The position numbers were made by a program, and so were the translations under genes. A stretch of DNA of 64,000 nucleotides from the NCBI RefSeq assembly GCF_024055605.1, contig NZ_JAMXLX010000003.1, positions 1-64,000 on the forward strand, read 5' to 3'. This document shows, piece after piece, positions 37,995-48,095 of the stretch (position 1 is its first letter; each line of letters begins with the position of its first letter). The notes below the pieces were generated by a model that was not told the origin of the DNA, ran no database searches, and was given only the letters and a program-made list of their open reading frames with translations. Source of the DNA: Ciceribacter sichuanensis. Lineage in GTDB: Bacteria; Pseudomonadota; Alphaproteobacteria; Rhizobiales; Rhizobiaceae.

Positions 37995-40900
37995 TCCGCT
38001 TGCACTGCCGACGGGACACGATCCCCGCACATGGCTCGACTGGACGACGATGCAGCAGTCGCTCGCCTCGGATCCGCAGCGCTCCGCCTGGGTGTCGGCC
38101 AATGCCGGCTCCGGCAAGACCCATGTGCTGACGCAGCGCGTCATCCGACTGCTGCTCGGCGGCGCGCGTCCCTCCTCCATTCTCTGCCTGACCTATACCA
38201 AGGCCGCGGCCTCGGAAATGTCGAACCGCGTGTTCGCGCGACTGTCCGACTGGGCGACGCTATCGGATGAAGCGCTCTCCGACCGCATCTACGACATCGA
38301 ACGGCAACGGCCTGACAGGCAGAAGCTTGCGGATGCACGCCGGCTGTTCGCCAAGGCGCTGGAGACGCCGGGTGGATTGAAAATCCAGACGATCCACGCC
38401 TTTTGCGAAGCGCTCCTGCACCAGTTTCCGCTGGAGGCCAATGTCGCCGGGCATTTCAACGTTCTCGACGATCGGGCATCCGTCGCGGTTCTGGCCGAAG
38501 CAAAGCGCCTGCTTCTGACCGCAACCTCTTCGGAGGAAGACGCCGATCTTGCCGCAGCGTTTGCCGATGTGCTTTCCATTTCAGACGAAAGCGGTCTGGA
38601 AAGTTTGCTCGGCGAGGTCGTCGCCAATCGCCATGCCATCCGGCAGTTCTCGCGCGCGTCGGAGCGTTTTGGCGGCATCGACGCGACGCTGAGGCGCGGC
38701 TTCGGACTCCCCGACGATGCCTCAGAAGCATCGCTCGCAGGCGAATACTGGCCACTCGCGGGGCTCAACGGCGGAATGCTGGCGCTTTACATCCGCCTTG
38801 CCGAAGAAAAGGGCGGGGAGAAGGTCAAGGCCGTTGCCGATGCGCTTTCGGTAGTCCGCCAGACCGACGATCCGCTCGAACGCGCACGTATCCTCGATTC
38901 GGCTTTCCTGACCGCATCCGAGACGCCAAAGGCCGACAGTTCGCTGATCGCGGCTGCCATGAGCAAGGCAGCACCGGAACTGAAGGATGCGGTCATCGCG
39001 GCGCGCGAGCATGTGCTCGCCTGCCGCGATCGACTACGGATCTTCCGCATGTATGCAGCGACGAAGGCGGCGCTGACGCTGGCGTTGCGGTTCGACGCCG
39101 ATTACGAGGATCTTAAGAAGAAGCGTAGCCAGCTCGATTTCGAGGATCTGATCGCGCGGACGGCCGAACTGCTGATCCGCAGCGATGCCGGCCCTTGGGT
39201 GCATTACAAGCTGGATCAGGGCATCGACCATATTCTCGTGGACGAGGCGCAGGACACCAGTCCGCTGCAATGGTCGGTCATCCGCTCGCTACGCGGGGAC
39301 TTCTTCACCGGCAGTGGCGCACGCGACGTCCTGCGCACCTTTTTTGCGGTGGGCGACGAGAAGCAGTCGATCTACTCCTTCCAGGGCGCCCGGCCGGAGC
39401 GCTTCTCGCAGGAGGCAAACCAGACCGCGCGCGAAGTCGACCTGGGTGGGCAATTGTTCAGCTCCGTCAGGCTGCCGCTTTCCTTCCGTTCTACCTCGAC
39501 GGTTCTCGCCGCGGTCGATCGGGTGTTCTCGGTCGAGGACAATATCCGTGGCCTCAGCGCCGCCGGCGATCCCGTCGTGCACATGTCGAGCCGCGGCGGC
39601 CATCCGGGCGCCGTCGATCTCTGGTCGATGATCGCCGCCGAGGCCAATGAGAAGAGCGAGGACTGGACCGCGCCTTTCGACGCGACACCGGAAAGCGCGC
39701 CCTCCGCCATACTGGCCCGGCGGATCGCCTCCGTCATCGGTCAGATGATCGGCCGGCAGACCATCATCGAAAAGGGCAAGGAACGGCCGATCCGCGCTGG
39801 CGATATCCTCGTTCTGGTGCGCAAGCGCGACAGCTTCGTCAATGCGCTGACGCGGGCGCTGAAACGGCTCGACAATATCCCCGTCGCCGGCGCGGATCGG
39901 CTGAAGCTCACTTCCCATATCGCCGTGCAGGACCTGCTGGCGCTCGGGCGCTTCGCCCTCCTGCCGGCAGATGATCTTTCGCTGGCGGCCCTTCTCAAAT
40001 GCCCCCTGTTCAACCACAGCGAAGACGAATTGTTCGAGCTTGCGGCGCGTCGCCCGGAAGGACAGGGCCTCTGGGAACACATGCTGGCGGAGTGCGCGGA
40101 GCCGGCTTCCATATGGGAGATGTCCGCGAAGCGCCTCGGCGAGTTCCGCCGGCTGTCGCAGAACATGCCGGTGCATGATTTCTATGCCCGCGTGCTCGGT
40201 CCCCATGGCGGACGCCGTGCCTACCTCGGACGTCTCGGAAGCGAGGTCAGCGACATTCTCGACGAGTTCCTGACCTTTGCGCTGTCCTTCGAGACTGCCG
40301 GACTGCCGGGACTTCAAGCCTTCGTCTCGACGCTTGAAATGGAAGGACCCGAGGTCAAGCGCGAGCAGGACAAGGATCGCGACGAAGTCCGCATCATGAC
40401 CGTTCATGCCTCCAAGGGGCTGGAAGCGCCGGTGGTCTTTCTTGTTGACGGCGGATCGAAATCCTTCAACCACAGCCACCTCGCCAAATTCCGGCTGATC
40501 GAGACCGACGAGAGCCTGCCGGCCCTGCCCGTCTGGGTGCCGGTCAAGGCGCTGGGCAACTCGCTTGTCGCCGCCGATACCGAGCGTCGCAAGCAGCTCG
40601 CGGAAGAGGAATACCGGCGTCTCCTCTACGTGGCGATGACGCGGGCCGCGGACCGTCTGATCGTCTGCGGTTATCGCGGCGTGCAGGATCCCGGCGACAT
40701 CTGGCACCGGATGATCGAAAGTGCGCTGCGCGGTGAAGAAGCCCATTGCCGCGAGGTCGCGTTCAACGGCCCGGATGGCGAATGGGAGGGCCTCTCCTGG
40801 CGTCTGCCGGGCAGCGAGACTGCATTTCCCCAAGAGGCGGAAGGTTCTGTCGAGAGACCGAGCGAAAGCCTCCCTGATGCCCTGCTTCGGCCGTTGCCAC

Positions 40901-41538
40901 CGCAGGCAAGCCTGCCACGACCGCTCAGCCCCTCGGGAGCCGGCACGATCGTCATCGACGATACGGACGACGCGCTGGTGACTTCGCCGCTGTTCGGCGA
41001 GAAGGAATCGGCCGGCATCGCGCTCCAGAAGGGCCGCCTCGTTCACCGCATGCTGCAAGCGCTTCCGGCGATTACCGAGGCCGAGCGCCCTGCGGCTGCC
41101 AAGCGCTATGTGGAAAGGGCTGCGCGTTTCTGGCCGCAGAAAGAGCGCGAACGCCTACTCGACACGATCCTTTCGGTTCTCGACAACCCGGATCTCAAGC
41201 CGGTCTACTCCTCCCGCGGCGAAGCCGAAGTCTCGGTCATGGGAACCTTCATGCTGAACAGCGAGGAACGCGCCGTTTCCGGCCGGATCGACCGCATGGC
41301 GGTCACCGACGACAGCGTCATTCTGGTGGACTACAAGACCAACCGAACCCCGCCCGCCTCGCTGTCGCAGGTGCCGCTGTCGCATCGCGCGCAGCTTGCG
41401 ATCTACCGGGAAATCCTGCGGCCGCTCTATCCGGGCAAGAACTTCGAATGCCTGCTCGTCTACACCGAAAACGGCTCGGTCGTCACACTTCCCGACACAC
41501 TGCTGTCGCAATCGCTTGCCGAGCTCAAGACATCGTGA
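37984..41538 (+). CDS. addA: AddA, helicase-nuclease subunit of AddAB
   Basis: A 1184-residue UvrD-type helicase with C-terminal nuclease. Walker A ANAGSGKT lies at 39-46, Walker B LVDEAQDTS, motif V/VI near VHASKGLEA and the MTRAADRL box, and nuclease motif ILVDYKTNR. It translocates 3'-5' and cuts both strands with AddB. The frame extends upstream to 37813 inside addB, but ATG 37984 gives the family N terminus. trxA follows after 75 bp with its own promoter. Confidence 0.95.
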   Translation: MTSDPLALPTGHDPRTWLDWTTMQQSLASDPQRSAWVSANAGSGKTHVLTQRVIRLLLGGARPSSILCLTYTKAAASEMSNRVFARLSDWATLSDEALSDRIYDIERQRPDRQKLADARRLFAKALETPGGLKIQTIHAFCEALLHQFPLEANVAGHFNVLDDRASVAVLAEAKRLLLTATSSEEDADLAAAFADVLSISDESGLESLLGEVVANRHAIRQFSRASERFGGIDATLRRGFGLPDDASEASLAGEYWPLAGLNGGMLALYIRLAEEKGGEKVKAVADALSVVRQTDDPLERARILDSAFLTASETPKADSSLIAAAMSKAAPELKDAVIAAREHVLACRDRLRIFRMYAATKAALTLALRFDADYEDLKKKRSQLDFEDLIARTAELLIRSDAGPWVHYKLDQGIDHILVDEAQDTSPLQWSVIRSLRGDFFTGSGARDVLRTFFAVGDEKQSIYSFQGARPERFSQEANQTAREVDLGGQLFSSVRLPLSFRSTSTVLAAVDRVFSVEDNIRGLSAAGDPVVHMSSRGGHPGAVDLWSMIAAEANEKSEDWTAPFDATPESAPSAILARRIASVIGQMIGRQTIIEKGKERPIRAGDILVLVRKRDSFVNALTRALKRLDNIPVAGADRLKLTSHIAVQDLLALGRFALLPADDLSLAALLKCPLFNHSEDELFELAARRPEGQGLWEHMLAECAEPASIWEMSAKRLGEFRRLSQNMPVHDFYARVLGPHGGRRAYLGRLGSEVSDILDEFLTFALSFETAGLPGLQAFVSTLEMEGPEVKREQDKDRDEVRIMTVHASKGLEAPVVFLVDGGSKSFNHSHLAKFRLIETDESLPALPVWVPVKALGNSLVAADTERRKQLAEEEYRRLLYVAMTRAADRLIVCGYRGVQDPGDIWHRMIESALRGEEAHCREVAFNGPDGEWEGLSWRLPGSETAFPQEAEGSVERPSESLPDALLRPLPPQASLPRPLSPSGAGTIVIDDTDDALVTSPLFGEKESAGIALQKGRLVHRMLQALPAITEAERPAAAKRYVERAARFWPQKERERLLDTILSVLDNPDLKPVYSSRGEAEVSVMGTFMLNSEERAVSGRIDRMAVTDDSVILVDYKTNRTPPASLSQVPLSHRAQLAIYREILRPLYPGKNFECLLVYTENGSVVTLPDTLLSQSLAELKTS

Positions 41539-41549
41539 GATACAAGATA

Positions 41550-41580
41550 TTGAAAATGTCGGGCACCGACATCAGATATG
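41550..41580 (+). promoter_or_regulatory. Candidate trxA promoter with a palindrome in the spacer
   Basis: TTGAAA (41550-41555) and an AGATAT-like -10 (41574-41579) lie 18 bp apart. The spacer is almost entirely a perfect 7-3-7 palindrome ATGTCGG-GCA-CCGACAT (41556-41572), placed where a repressor would block polymerase; it could instead be an addA end hairpin. Confidence 0.4.
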
Positions 41581-41613
41581 TTGCAACTTAAGCACCCCTG
41601 AAGGAGCAGCCCC

Positions 41614-41934
41614 ATGGCTACCGTAAAAGTCGATAACTCCAATTTCCAGGCCGAGGTTCTCAATTCCGTAGAACCTGTCGTCGTCGATTTCTGGGCCGAA
41701 TGGTGCGGCCCGTGCAAGATGATCGCTCCGAGCCTCGAAGAAATCGCCACCGAAATGGCCGGCAAGGTGAAGGTCGCAAAGCTCAACATTGATGAAAACC
41801 CGGAACTGGCCGCCCAGTTCGGCGTTCGCTCGATCCCGACGCTCGCCATGTTCAAGGGCGGCGAAGTGGCCGACATTAAGGTCGGCGCCGCTCCCAAGAC
41901 GGCGCTGGCAAGCTGGATTTCGAACGCAGCCTGA
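41614..41934 (+). CDS. trxA: Thioredoxin
   Basis: A 106-residue thioredoxin with the redox motif WCGPC (Cys31, Cys34) and the cis-proline block RSIPTLAMF. It is the cytoplasmic disulfide reductant for ribonucleotide reductase, methionine sulfoxide reductase and others. AAGGAG lies about 8 bases before ATG. It is followed by a strong terminator shared with the convergent folC. Confidence 0.98.
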   Translation: MATVKVDNSNFQAEVLNSVEPVVVDFWAEWCGPCKMIAPSLEEIATEMAGKVKVAKLNIDENPELAAQFGVRSIPTLAMFKGGEVADIKVGAAPKTALASWISNAA

Positions 41935-41950
41935 TCGGCTGTCGAAAGAA

Positions 41951-41984
41951 AAAAGAGAAAAGCCCGGCAATGCCGGGCTTTTTT
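41951..41984. terminator. Bidirectional rho-independent terminator (trxA/folC)
   Basis: A 9-bp stem AGCCCGGCA / TGCCGGGCT (41961-41979) with a minimal loop, A-rich on the left and TTTTT on the right. Confidence 0.92.
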
Positions 41985-42000
41985 CATTTGGTCAAACTGT

Positions 42001-43344
42001 TCATTTGGGTGGTGTGCCGTTATCCGCCAGGACATTGCCGACCAGATAAAGTGATCCGCCGATCAGGATTCGCGGCGCCGGCAGATCCGGATCGATCCGG
42101 TCGCGGATTCCGTCGAGCGCTTCGGCAACCGTGGAGACCGGAGAAGCGACGAGGCCGGCATCGAAGGCCGCATGGGCGAGCACGACCGGGTCGATCGCCA
42201 CATCCGTACCGCGAATCGGCACGGTGAAAACGTGCTGGGCGATATCGGCGAAGGCCCTGAAATAGCCGACTGGATCCTTGGTGTTGATCATGCCGGTCAC
42301 GAGATAGAGCGGCCGAGATTGGCGCTCCTCGAAGCCGGCCATGGCTTCTGCGATGACCTCACCCGCACCCGGATTGTGCCCGCCATCCACCCAGATCTCC
42401 GCCCCTTCGGGCGCATGGGCCATGAGCTTGCCTTCCGTCATGCGCTGCAGCCGACCGGGCCATTCGACGCTGGTCATCGCCTTTTCCGCGATGACCTCGG
42501 TCATTGGAAAACCCGCGGCCTTCACGGCGCGGATCGCGGCCGCCGCATTGGCGTACTGATGACGCCCGGGCAATCGCGGAAGCGAAAGGTCGAGCAGGCC
42601 GAATTCGTCCTGATAGACGAGACGGCCGAATTCCTCGTGAGCGGAAAAATCCTGCCCGTAGACGACGTGCGGACAGCCCAGCCGTTCAGCCGTGGTCACC
42701 AGAACATCGCGGGCGGATTCGTATTCCTGGTGGCCGATCACCACCGGCAGCCCCCGCTTCATGATGCCGGCCTTCTCGGCGGCGATCAGTTCGACGCGGT
42801 CACCGAGATAGGGCTGATGATCGAGCGAGATGGGCATGATGACCGAGACAGCCGGCTTTTCGATGACGTTTGTCGCATCGAAACGGCCGCCAAGACCGAC
42901 TTCGATGATCGCCACATCCGCGGGCTTTTCAGAAAACAGTAGGAAAGTAACCGCCGTCAGGATTTCGAAGACGGTGATCTGCTGGCCGCCATTGGCATCG
43001 GCCACGCGGCGCAGGGCATCGGCGAAAGCGGCATCGTCCACGAGCTGGCCCTGCCCACCCTTGGACCCTATCCGGTAACGCTCATGCCAGCGCACCAGAT
43101 GCGGCGAGGTATGGACGTGCACGCTCAGGCCCTGTGCTTCGAGAAGCGCGCGGCAGAAGGCCGTGACCGAACCCTTGCCGTTGGTTCCAGCAACGTGGAT
43201 GACCGGAGGAAGCCGCAGGTGCGGATTGCCGAGAACCTCGAGCAACCGGCGAATGCGGTTCAATGAAAGATCGAAGCCCTTGGGATGCAATCCCATGAGC
43301 TCATCTATTACCTGTTCTGCCTCACTGAAGGCGGGCTCAGTCAT
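42001..43344 (-). CDS. folC: Folylpolyglutamate / dihydrofolate synthase
   Basis: A 447-residue Mur-ligase-fold enzyme with ATP-binding HVAGTNGKGSVTAF and the VGLGGRFDATNV motif. It joins glutamate to dihydropteroate and extends folate tails. It lies downstream of accD in the trpF-trpB-trpA-accD-folC order often seen in alphaproteobacteria. A palindromic repeat (43411-43482) separates it from accD. There is no other folate gene here. Confidence 0.96.
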   Translation of the reverse strand: MTEPAFSEAEQVIDELMGLHPKGFDLSLNRIRRLLEVLGNPHLRLPPVIHVAGTNGKGSVTAFCRALLEAQGLSVHVHTSPHLVRWHERYRIGSKGGQGQLVDDAAFADALRRVADANGGQQITVFEILTAVTFLLFSEKPADVAIIEVGLGGRFDATNVIEKPAVSVIMPISLDHQPYLGDRVELIAAEKAGIMKRGLPVVIGHQEYESARDVLVTTAERLGCPHVVYGQDFSAHEEFGRLVYQDEFGLLDLSLPRLPGRHQYANAAAAIRAVKAAGFPMTEVIAEKAMTSVEWPGRLQRMTEGKLMAHAPEGAEIWVDGGHNPGAGEVIAEAMAGFEERQSRPLYLVTGMINTKDPVGYFRAFADIAQHVFTVPIRGTDVAIDPVVLAHAAFDAGLVASPVSTVAEALDGIRDRIDPDLPAPRILIGGSLYLVGNVLADNGTPPK

Positions 43345-43410
43345 GATATTTCGATTCCGCAGCTTCGGCTCGGTGCAAGACCATTTCCGGCGAAAACGGA
43401 GCCGCCTTCA

Positions 43411-43482
43411 ATGCTCTATCTCTTTGTTTGACGCATTTCCGGACGCAAAACCGCTTCGCACTTTTGCTGGAATTGCTCTATC
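43411..43482. repeat. Rhizobial intergenic mosaic repeat (RIME-like), second family
   Basis: About 70 bp bounded by 9-bp direct repeats TGCTCTATC (43412-43420 and 43474-43482). The interior, with CGGACGCAAAACCGCTTCG, matches my memory of a very common Rhizobium/Agrobacterium intergenic unit (TAGAGCA...GCGGTTTT...). It sits in the accD-folC gap and abuts the accD stop. Confidence 0.65.
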
Positions 43483-43484
43483 GT

Positions 43485-44393
43485 TCAGGCCGCCGGCTTT
43501 TCCGCAAGAGCCGGGGTCTTTTCCGGGGCAATGTCGGTATTGGCCGGGCGCTTCAGCATGATCTTCAGGACACGCGCCAGAAGCGCCGGAATGTCGTGGC
43601 GCTTGACGACCATGTCGACCATGCCGTGATCCAGCAGGTATTCCGAGGTCTGGAAACCTTCAGGCAGCTTTTCGCGGATGGTCTGCTCGATCACACGCTT
43701 GCCCGCAAAGCAGATTTCCGCGCCGGGTTCAGCGATATGGAGATCGCCCAGCATGGCGTAGGAGGCCGTGACGCCACCCGTGGTCGGGTTCGTCAGCACG
43801 ACGATGTAAGGCAGGCCGGCTTCCTTCAGCATGTCGAGCATCACGGTCGTGCGCGGCATCTGCATGAGCGACAGGATGCCTTCCTGCATACGGGCGCCGC
43901 CCGATGCCGGGAACATCACCAGCGGGCACTTCTCCGCCAGCGCACGTTCGAACGCCTTGACGATCGCCTCGCCGGCGGCAATGCCGAGCGAACCGCCCAT
44001 GAAGTTGAACTCATGCACGACGGCGACCAGCTTCAGGCCTTCGACCATACCGACACCGGCAAGGATCGTGTCTTCCTGGTCGGTCTTGATGCGGCTGTCC
44101 TTCAGGCGATCGGTATATTTCTTGGAATCACGAAACTTGAGCGGATCCTGCACGACCTTCGGCTGAGGCAACGCCTCGTATTTGCCGCCGTCGAAGAGAT
44201 CGAGCAGGCGCGCCTTGGCCGGCATCTTCATGTGATAGCCGGAAGCGGGAATGACCCACTTGTTTTCCTCAAGGTCCTTGTGAAAGACCATCTCGCCGGT
44301 TTCGGGGCACTTGATCCAGAGATTCTCTGGAACTTCCCTGCGGCCAAGCATGGAATTGATCCGCGGCCGCACATAGTTGGTGATCCAGTTCAA
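43485..44393 (-). CDS. accD: Acetyl-CoA carboxylase carboxyltransferase beta subunit
   Basis: A 302-residue AccD, which with AccA transfers carboxyl from biotin to acetyl-CoA to make malonyl-CoA. The crotonase-fold core is intact, with [12 protein letters not shown] and [12 protein letters not shown]. The start is TTG 44393, with AGGAGTT eight bases upstream and the family N terminus [12 protein letters not shown]; no ATG fits. The N-terminal zinc ribbon is degenerate: of the four cysteines of E. coli AccD only one (WIKC) remains, the others replaced in PETG and PASG. The long upstream open frame to 44645 is not coding. Confidence 0.95.
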   Translation of the reverse strand: MNWITNYVRPRINSMLGRREVPENLWIKCPETGEMVFHKDLEENKWVIPASGYHMKMPAKARLLDLFDGGKYEALPQPKVVQDPLKFRDSKKYTDRLKDSRIKTDQEDTILAGVGMVEGLKLVAVVHEFNFMGGSLGIAAGEAIVKAFERALAEKCPLVMFPASGGARMQEGILSLMQMPRTTVMLDMLKEAGLPYIVVLTNPTTGGVTASYAMLGDLHIAEPGAEICFAGKRVIEQTIREKLPEGFQTSEYLLDHGMVDMVVKRHDIPALLARVLKIMLKRPANTDIAPEKTPALAEKPAA

Positions 44394-44431
44394 CTGACTA
44401 ACTCCTGACTGAAAAAGCCAATATCGGAAGA

Positions 44432-45271
44432 TTATTCGGCAGCAGCAAGGCGCGCGGAACGCACGCCGCCGGCAAGGCCGCTCACGAAGGTCACGACGGC
44501 CTGCACGGTATCGGCTGTTGCCTCCCCGGCAGGGGTCAGATTGTTGGCAACCTGGTTGACGATTGCCGTTCCGACGACCACGCCGTCGGCATTCGCACCG
44601 ATCAGGCGCGCATGTTCCGCCGTCTTGACGCCGAAGCCGACGCAAACGGGCAGATCCGTATGTTCCTTGATACGATGGACGGCGCTGGAAACCTTCGACG
44701 GATCGGGAAGCGCCGAGCCGGTGATACCGGTCATCGAGACGTAATAGACGAAACCGGAGGTGTTCTGCAGAACGGTCGGCAGGCGCTTTTCATCCGTCGT
44801 CGGCGTGGCTAGGCGAATGAAGTTGATATCTCGCTTGCGGGCCGGAAGGCAGAGTTCGTCGTCCATTTCGCGTGGAAGATCGACCACGATCAGCCCGTCG
44901 ATGCCGGCTTCCAGGGCTTCGTCCAGGAAGCGCTCGACGCCGAAGACATAGATCGGATTGTAATAGCCCATCATGACGATCGGGGTGGCCTGATCGTCCT
45001 TTCGGAATTCGCGGGCGAGTTCCAGCGTCTTCTTCAACGTCTGGCCGGACTTCAGCGCGCGCTGGCCTGCCATCTGGATCGCCGGACCGTCGGCCATCGG
45101 GTCGGAAAAGGGCATGCCGAGCTCGATCACGTCGGCACCGGCTTCCGGCAGCGCCTTCATGATCGCCAGCGACGTATCGTAATCGGGATCGCCGCCCATG
45201 AAATAGGTGATCAGCGCGGGGCGTCCTTCCGCCTTGAGCTCGGCGAAGCGTTTGTCCATGCGTGCGGTCAT
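44432..45271 (-). CDS. trpA: Tryptophan synthase alpha subunit
   Basis: A 279-residue TIM barrel that cleaves indole-3-glycerol phosphate to indole. The catalytic acids are Glu50 ([12 protein letters not shown]) and Asp61 (MADGP). It begins one base after the trpB stop (TGA-A-ATG), so the alpha and beta subunits are coupled. It extends 38 bp before accD, which is probably in the same transcript. Confidence 0.97.
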   Translation of the reverse strand: MTARMDKRFAELKAEGRPALITYFMGGDPDYDTSLAIMKALPEAGADVIELGMPFSDPMADGPAIQMAGQRALKSGQTLKKTLELAREFRKDDQATPIVMMGYYNPIYVFGVERFLDEALEAGIDGLIVVDLPREMDDELCLPARKRDINFIRLATPTTDEKRLPTVLQNTSGFVYYVSMTGITGSALPDPSKVSSAVHRIKEHTDLPVCVGFGVKTAEHARLIGANADGVVVGTAIVNQVANNLTPAGEATADTVQAVVTFVSGLAGGVRSARLAAAE

Positions 45272-45272
45272 T

Positions 45273-46493
45273 TCAGAGCTCCATGCCGAGAATGTTGCCG
45301 ACGGTGAAGATATCCTTGTCGCCGCGACCGGAGAGGTTCAGCAGGATGATCTCGTCCTTGCCCATCTTCGGGGCGCGCTTGATGACCTCGGCCACGGCAT
45401 GGGACGGCTCGAGCGCCGGAATGATGCCTTCGAGCTTCGTCAGGAGCTGGAAGGCTTCCAGCGCCTCGTCATCCATGATCGGTACATATTCGACCCGGCC
45501 GATGTCGCTCAGCCATGCGTGTTCGGGACCGATGCCCGGATAGTCGAGGCCGGCGGAAATCGAATGGCCTTCCTTGATCTGGCCGTCCGCATCCTGAAGC
45601 AGGTAGGTGCGGTTACCATGCAGGACGCCCGGAGAACCGGCGGTGATAGAAGCACAGTGCTCGTCGCCGGAGAGGCCCTTGCCGCCCGCTTCGACGCCTA
45701 CGATCTTCACGTCCTTGTCGTCGAGGAACGGGTGGAAGATGCCGATGGCGTTGGAACCGCCGCCGACAGCCGCGATGACAAGGTCAGGCAGCCTGCCTTC
45801 GGCTTCGAGCATCTGCTCGCGGGCCTCGCGACCGATCACCGCCTGGAAATCGCGCACCATTTCAGGATAGGGATGCGGACCGGCGGCCGTGCCGATCAGG
45901 TAATAGGTATCCTCGACATTGGTGACCCAGTCACGCAGTGCCTCGTTCATCGCATCCTTCAGCGTGCCGTGGCCCGCGGTCACCGGCTTTACCTCGGCAC
46001 CGAGCAGCTTCATGCGGAAGACGTTCGGAGCCTGACGCTTGACGTCGGTCGCGCCCATGTAGACGACACAGGGGAAACCGAAACGGGCCGCGACGGTCGC
46101 CGAGGCAACACCATGCTGGCCGGCACCGGTCTCGGCGATGATGCGCGTCTTGCCCATGCGCTTGGCGAGCAGGATCTGGCCGATGCAGTTGTTGATCTTG
46201 TGGGAGCCCGTGTGGTTCAGTTCTTCCCGCTTGAAATAGATCTTCGCGCCACCGAGATGCTCGGTCAGGCGCTCGGCGAAATAGAGCGGGCTCGGCCGGC
46301 CGATGTAATGGGCACCGAGAGATTTCAGTTCCGCCTGGAACTCAGGATCGGTCTTTGCCTTTTCCCATTCTGCCTGCAGGTCCAGGATCAGGGGCATCAA
46401 GGTCTCGGCGACGAACCGTCCGCCGAAAATACCGAAACGACCGTCCTCGTCGGGACCTTCCCGGAAGGAATTGGGCTTGAGTGACTCGTTCAC
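45273..46493 (-). CDS. trpB: Tryptophan synthase beta subunit
   Basis: A 406-residue PLP enzyme joining indole and serine to tryptophan. The PLP lysine is Lys99 in HTGSHKINN and the phosphate loop is GGGSNAIG. It is in the standard order trpF-trpB-trpA with a 4-bp overlap with trpF. No trp leader or attenuator was seen ahead of trpF. Confidence 0.98.
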   Translation of the reverse strand: MNESLKPNSFREGPDEDGRFGIFGGRFVAETLMPLILDLQAEWEKAKTDPEFQAELKSLGAHYIGRPSPLYFAERLTEHLGGAKIYFKREELNHTGSHKINNCIGQILLAKRMGKTRIIAETGAGQHGVASATVAARFGFPCVVYMGATDVKRQAPNVFRMKLLGAEVKPVTAGHGTLKDAMNEALRDWVTNVEDTYYLIGTAAGPHPYPEMVRDFQAVIGREAREQMLEAEGRLPDLVIAAVGGGSNAIGIFHPFLDDKDVKIVGVEAGGKGLSGDEHCASITAGSPGVLHGNRTYLLQDADGQIKEGHSISAGLDYPGIGPEHAWLSDIGRVEYVPIMDDEALEAFQLLTKLEGIIPALEPSHAVAEVIKRAPKMGKDEIILLNLSGRGDKDIFTVGNILGMEL

Positions 46494-47164
46494 GCTGCGC
46501 TCCCTGATGCAGGCTCGCGGATCGAAGCGCCTTCGACCGCGGCAAAAAACTCGTCCATCTTGTGCAGATCCTTGACGCCCGGAGCACTCTCCACGCCGGA
46601 CGACACATCGATACCGCGCGCGCCCGTTTCCCGCAGGGCGTCGGCGATGTTGTCCTTGTTCAGGCCTCCGGAAAGCATGTAATCCACGCTCGCGTCAAGC
46701 GTACGCAGAAGACTCCAGTCGAAGGTCACACCGTTGCCGCCCGGCAGATCCGATCCGACCGGCGGCTTGGCGTCGAAAAGAAACCGATCCGCAATACCGA
46801 TATAGGGCTCGACGCGCTTCAAATCATCGGGCTCGCGGATGGAAAATGCCTTCATGATCGGCAGTCCCGTGACCGCCTTGACGGTGAGCATCCGCTCCGG
46901 GCTTTCCTTGCCATGAAACTGAAGGATATCGGGCTTCAGGAGCGCGATGATCTCATCGAGATCGTCATTGTCGGCATCGACTGTGACGGCAACGATCTTC
47001 GCCCTGCCCCTCACCCGGTCCGCCAGCTTGCCGGCAATGTCGGGCTCGATATTGCGAGGGCTCTTGCCGAAGAAGATGAAGCCGACATGGGACGCGCCGC
47101 GCTCGACGGCGCGATCCACAGCTTCAGCCGTCGTCAGCCCACAGATCTTGATATCCGGTTTCAT
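46490..47164 (-). CDS. trpF: Phosphoribosylanthranilate isomerase
   Basis: A 224-residue TIM barrel of tryptophan synthesis. The general base is Cys8 (KICGLTT) and the acid is probably Asp131 (LFDAKPP). ATG 47164 is the family start; the frame stays open to 47773 only because it mirrors the metallopeptidase gene in another phase. Overlaps trpB by 4 bp (ATGA). Confidence 0.96.
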   Translation of the reverse strand: MKPDIKICGLTTAEAVDRAVERGASHVGFIFFGKSPRNIEPDIAGKLADRVRGRAKIVAVTVDADNDDLDEIIALLKPDILQFHGKESPERMLTVKAVTGLPIMKAFSIREPDDLKRVEPYIGIADRFLFDAKPPVGSDLPGGNGVTFDWSLLRTLDASVDYMLSGGLNKDNIADALRETGARGIDVSSGVESAPGVKDLHKMDEFFAAVEGASIREPASGSAA

Positions 47165-47238
47165 GGCAGCGGAAGTGACACGAAAATGCAAAAGAGTCGA
47201 GCCAAATTGCGACAAAGCAGGTCCCGCTCTCTCCGTCC

Positions 47239-47997
47239 TCAATCGAAATCGATCGCGTGGAGTCGGGCGCCATGCCGTTTCAACCAGGCCTTGGCCTCGT
47301 CCATGTGCGGACAAAGCTCGCGGCAGAGCGCCCAGAAAGCCGGGCCGTGGTTCATTTCCCTGAGGTGCGCGACCTCGTGGGCGGCGAGATAATCGATCAC
47401 CGGCGACGGCGCCATGACGATGCGCCAGGAAAAACTCAGATTGCCGTCCCATGAACAGGAGCCCCAGCGGCTGCGGGTATCCTTCATGGTGAGCGACTTC
47501 ACCGGCCGCCCGACCCTCTTCGCATGGTTGGCAACCAGTGTCTCCAGATCGCGCCGGGCTTCCTTCTTCAGGAAGGTCGCGATGCGCCGGCCGAGATGTT
47601 CCTCCATGCCACTGACGCTGAGCACCGGGCCGATCTCGGAATCCAGCGCCTCCGTCAGCCCGCGCAGATGGCCGGAATGAATGATCCTGTGCGGCACGCC
47701 GCGCAGCGAGATTTCGCTGCCGTCGACGATCGGCGGAAAGTCGGCGTAGCGCGCGAGCTTCGCCTTCAGCCATCCCTGGTGCCGATCGAGGAAGTCGACA
47801 ATCTCCCGTTCCTTGAGGCCCGGCGGTACCGTCATCTTCAAAGCGCGGCCACCGGGTTCGATCCGCAAGGTGATGCGCGTCGCGCGGGCATTGCGGCGAA
47901 TGGTGAGCGGCATTTCCCGCCCATCGACCGCGAGATTACGGGTCGAGGTCGCTATAGGCTTCGTCTTGCCTGCCGGTTTTTTCAGGAAGGGAAACAT
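47239..47997 (-). CDS. YgjP-like zinc metallopeptidase (DUF45)
   Basis: A 252-residue protein of the YgjP/SprT-like metallopeptidase family. Zinc motif HEVAH has His207, Glu208 and His211, with His217 in HLREMNHG as likely third ligand. The conserved RWGSCSWDGNL motif precedes it. No signal peptide, so cytoplasmic. The substrate of YgjP proteins is not established. It lies upstream of trpF in the same direction, separated by 74 bp, and may not share its function. Confidence 0.88.
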   Translation of the reverse strand: MFPFLKKPAGKTKPIATSTRNLAVDGREMPLTIRRNARATRITLRIEPGGRALKMTVPPGLKEREIVDFLDRHQGWLKAKLARYADFPPIVDGSEISLRGVPHRIIHSGHLRGLTEALDSEIGPVLSVSGMEEHLGRRIATFLKKEARRDLETLVANHAKRVGRPVKSLTMKDTRSRWGSCSWDGNLSFSWRIVMAPSPVIDYLAAHEVAHLREMNHGPAFWALCRELCPHMDEAKAWLKRHGARLHAIDFD

Positions 47998-48035
47998 GGC
48001 CTCTTTCTAGCCGATTCGAACTTGATCCGCTCTAC

Positions 48036-48067
48036 AAAAAAAGACCGGCACCCCTGGGGGTGCCGGT
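48036..48067 (-). terminator. Rho-independent terminator of the DUF2852 gene
   Basis: An 11-bp perfect stem ACCGGCACCCC / GGGGTGCCGGT (48044-48067) with a 2-base apex, followed on the minus strand by a T-run (complement of 48036-48042). Confidence 0.88.
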
Positions 48068-48095
48068 TGTTGTCCGCGTCAATACCGATATCTCG

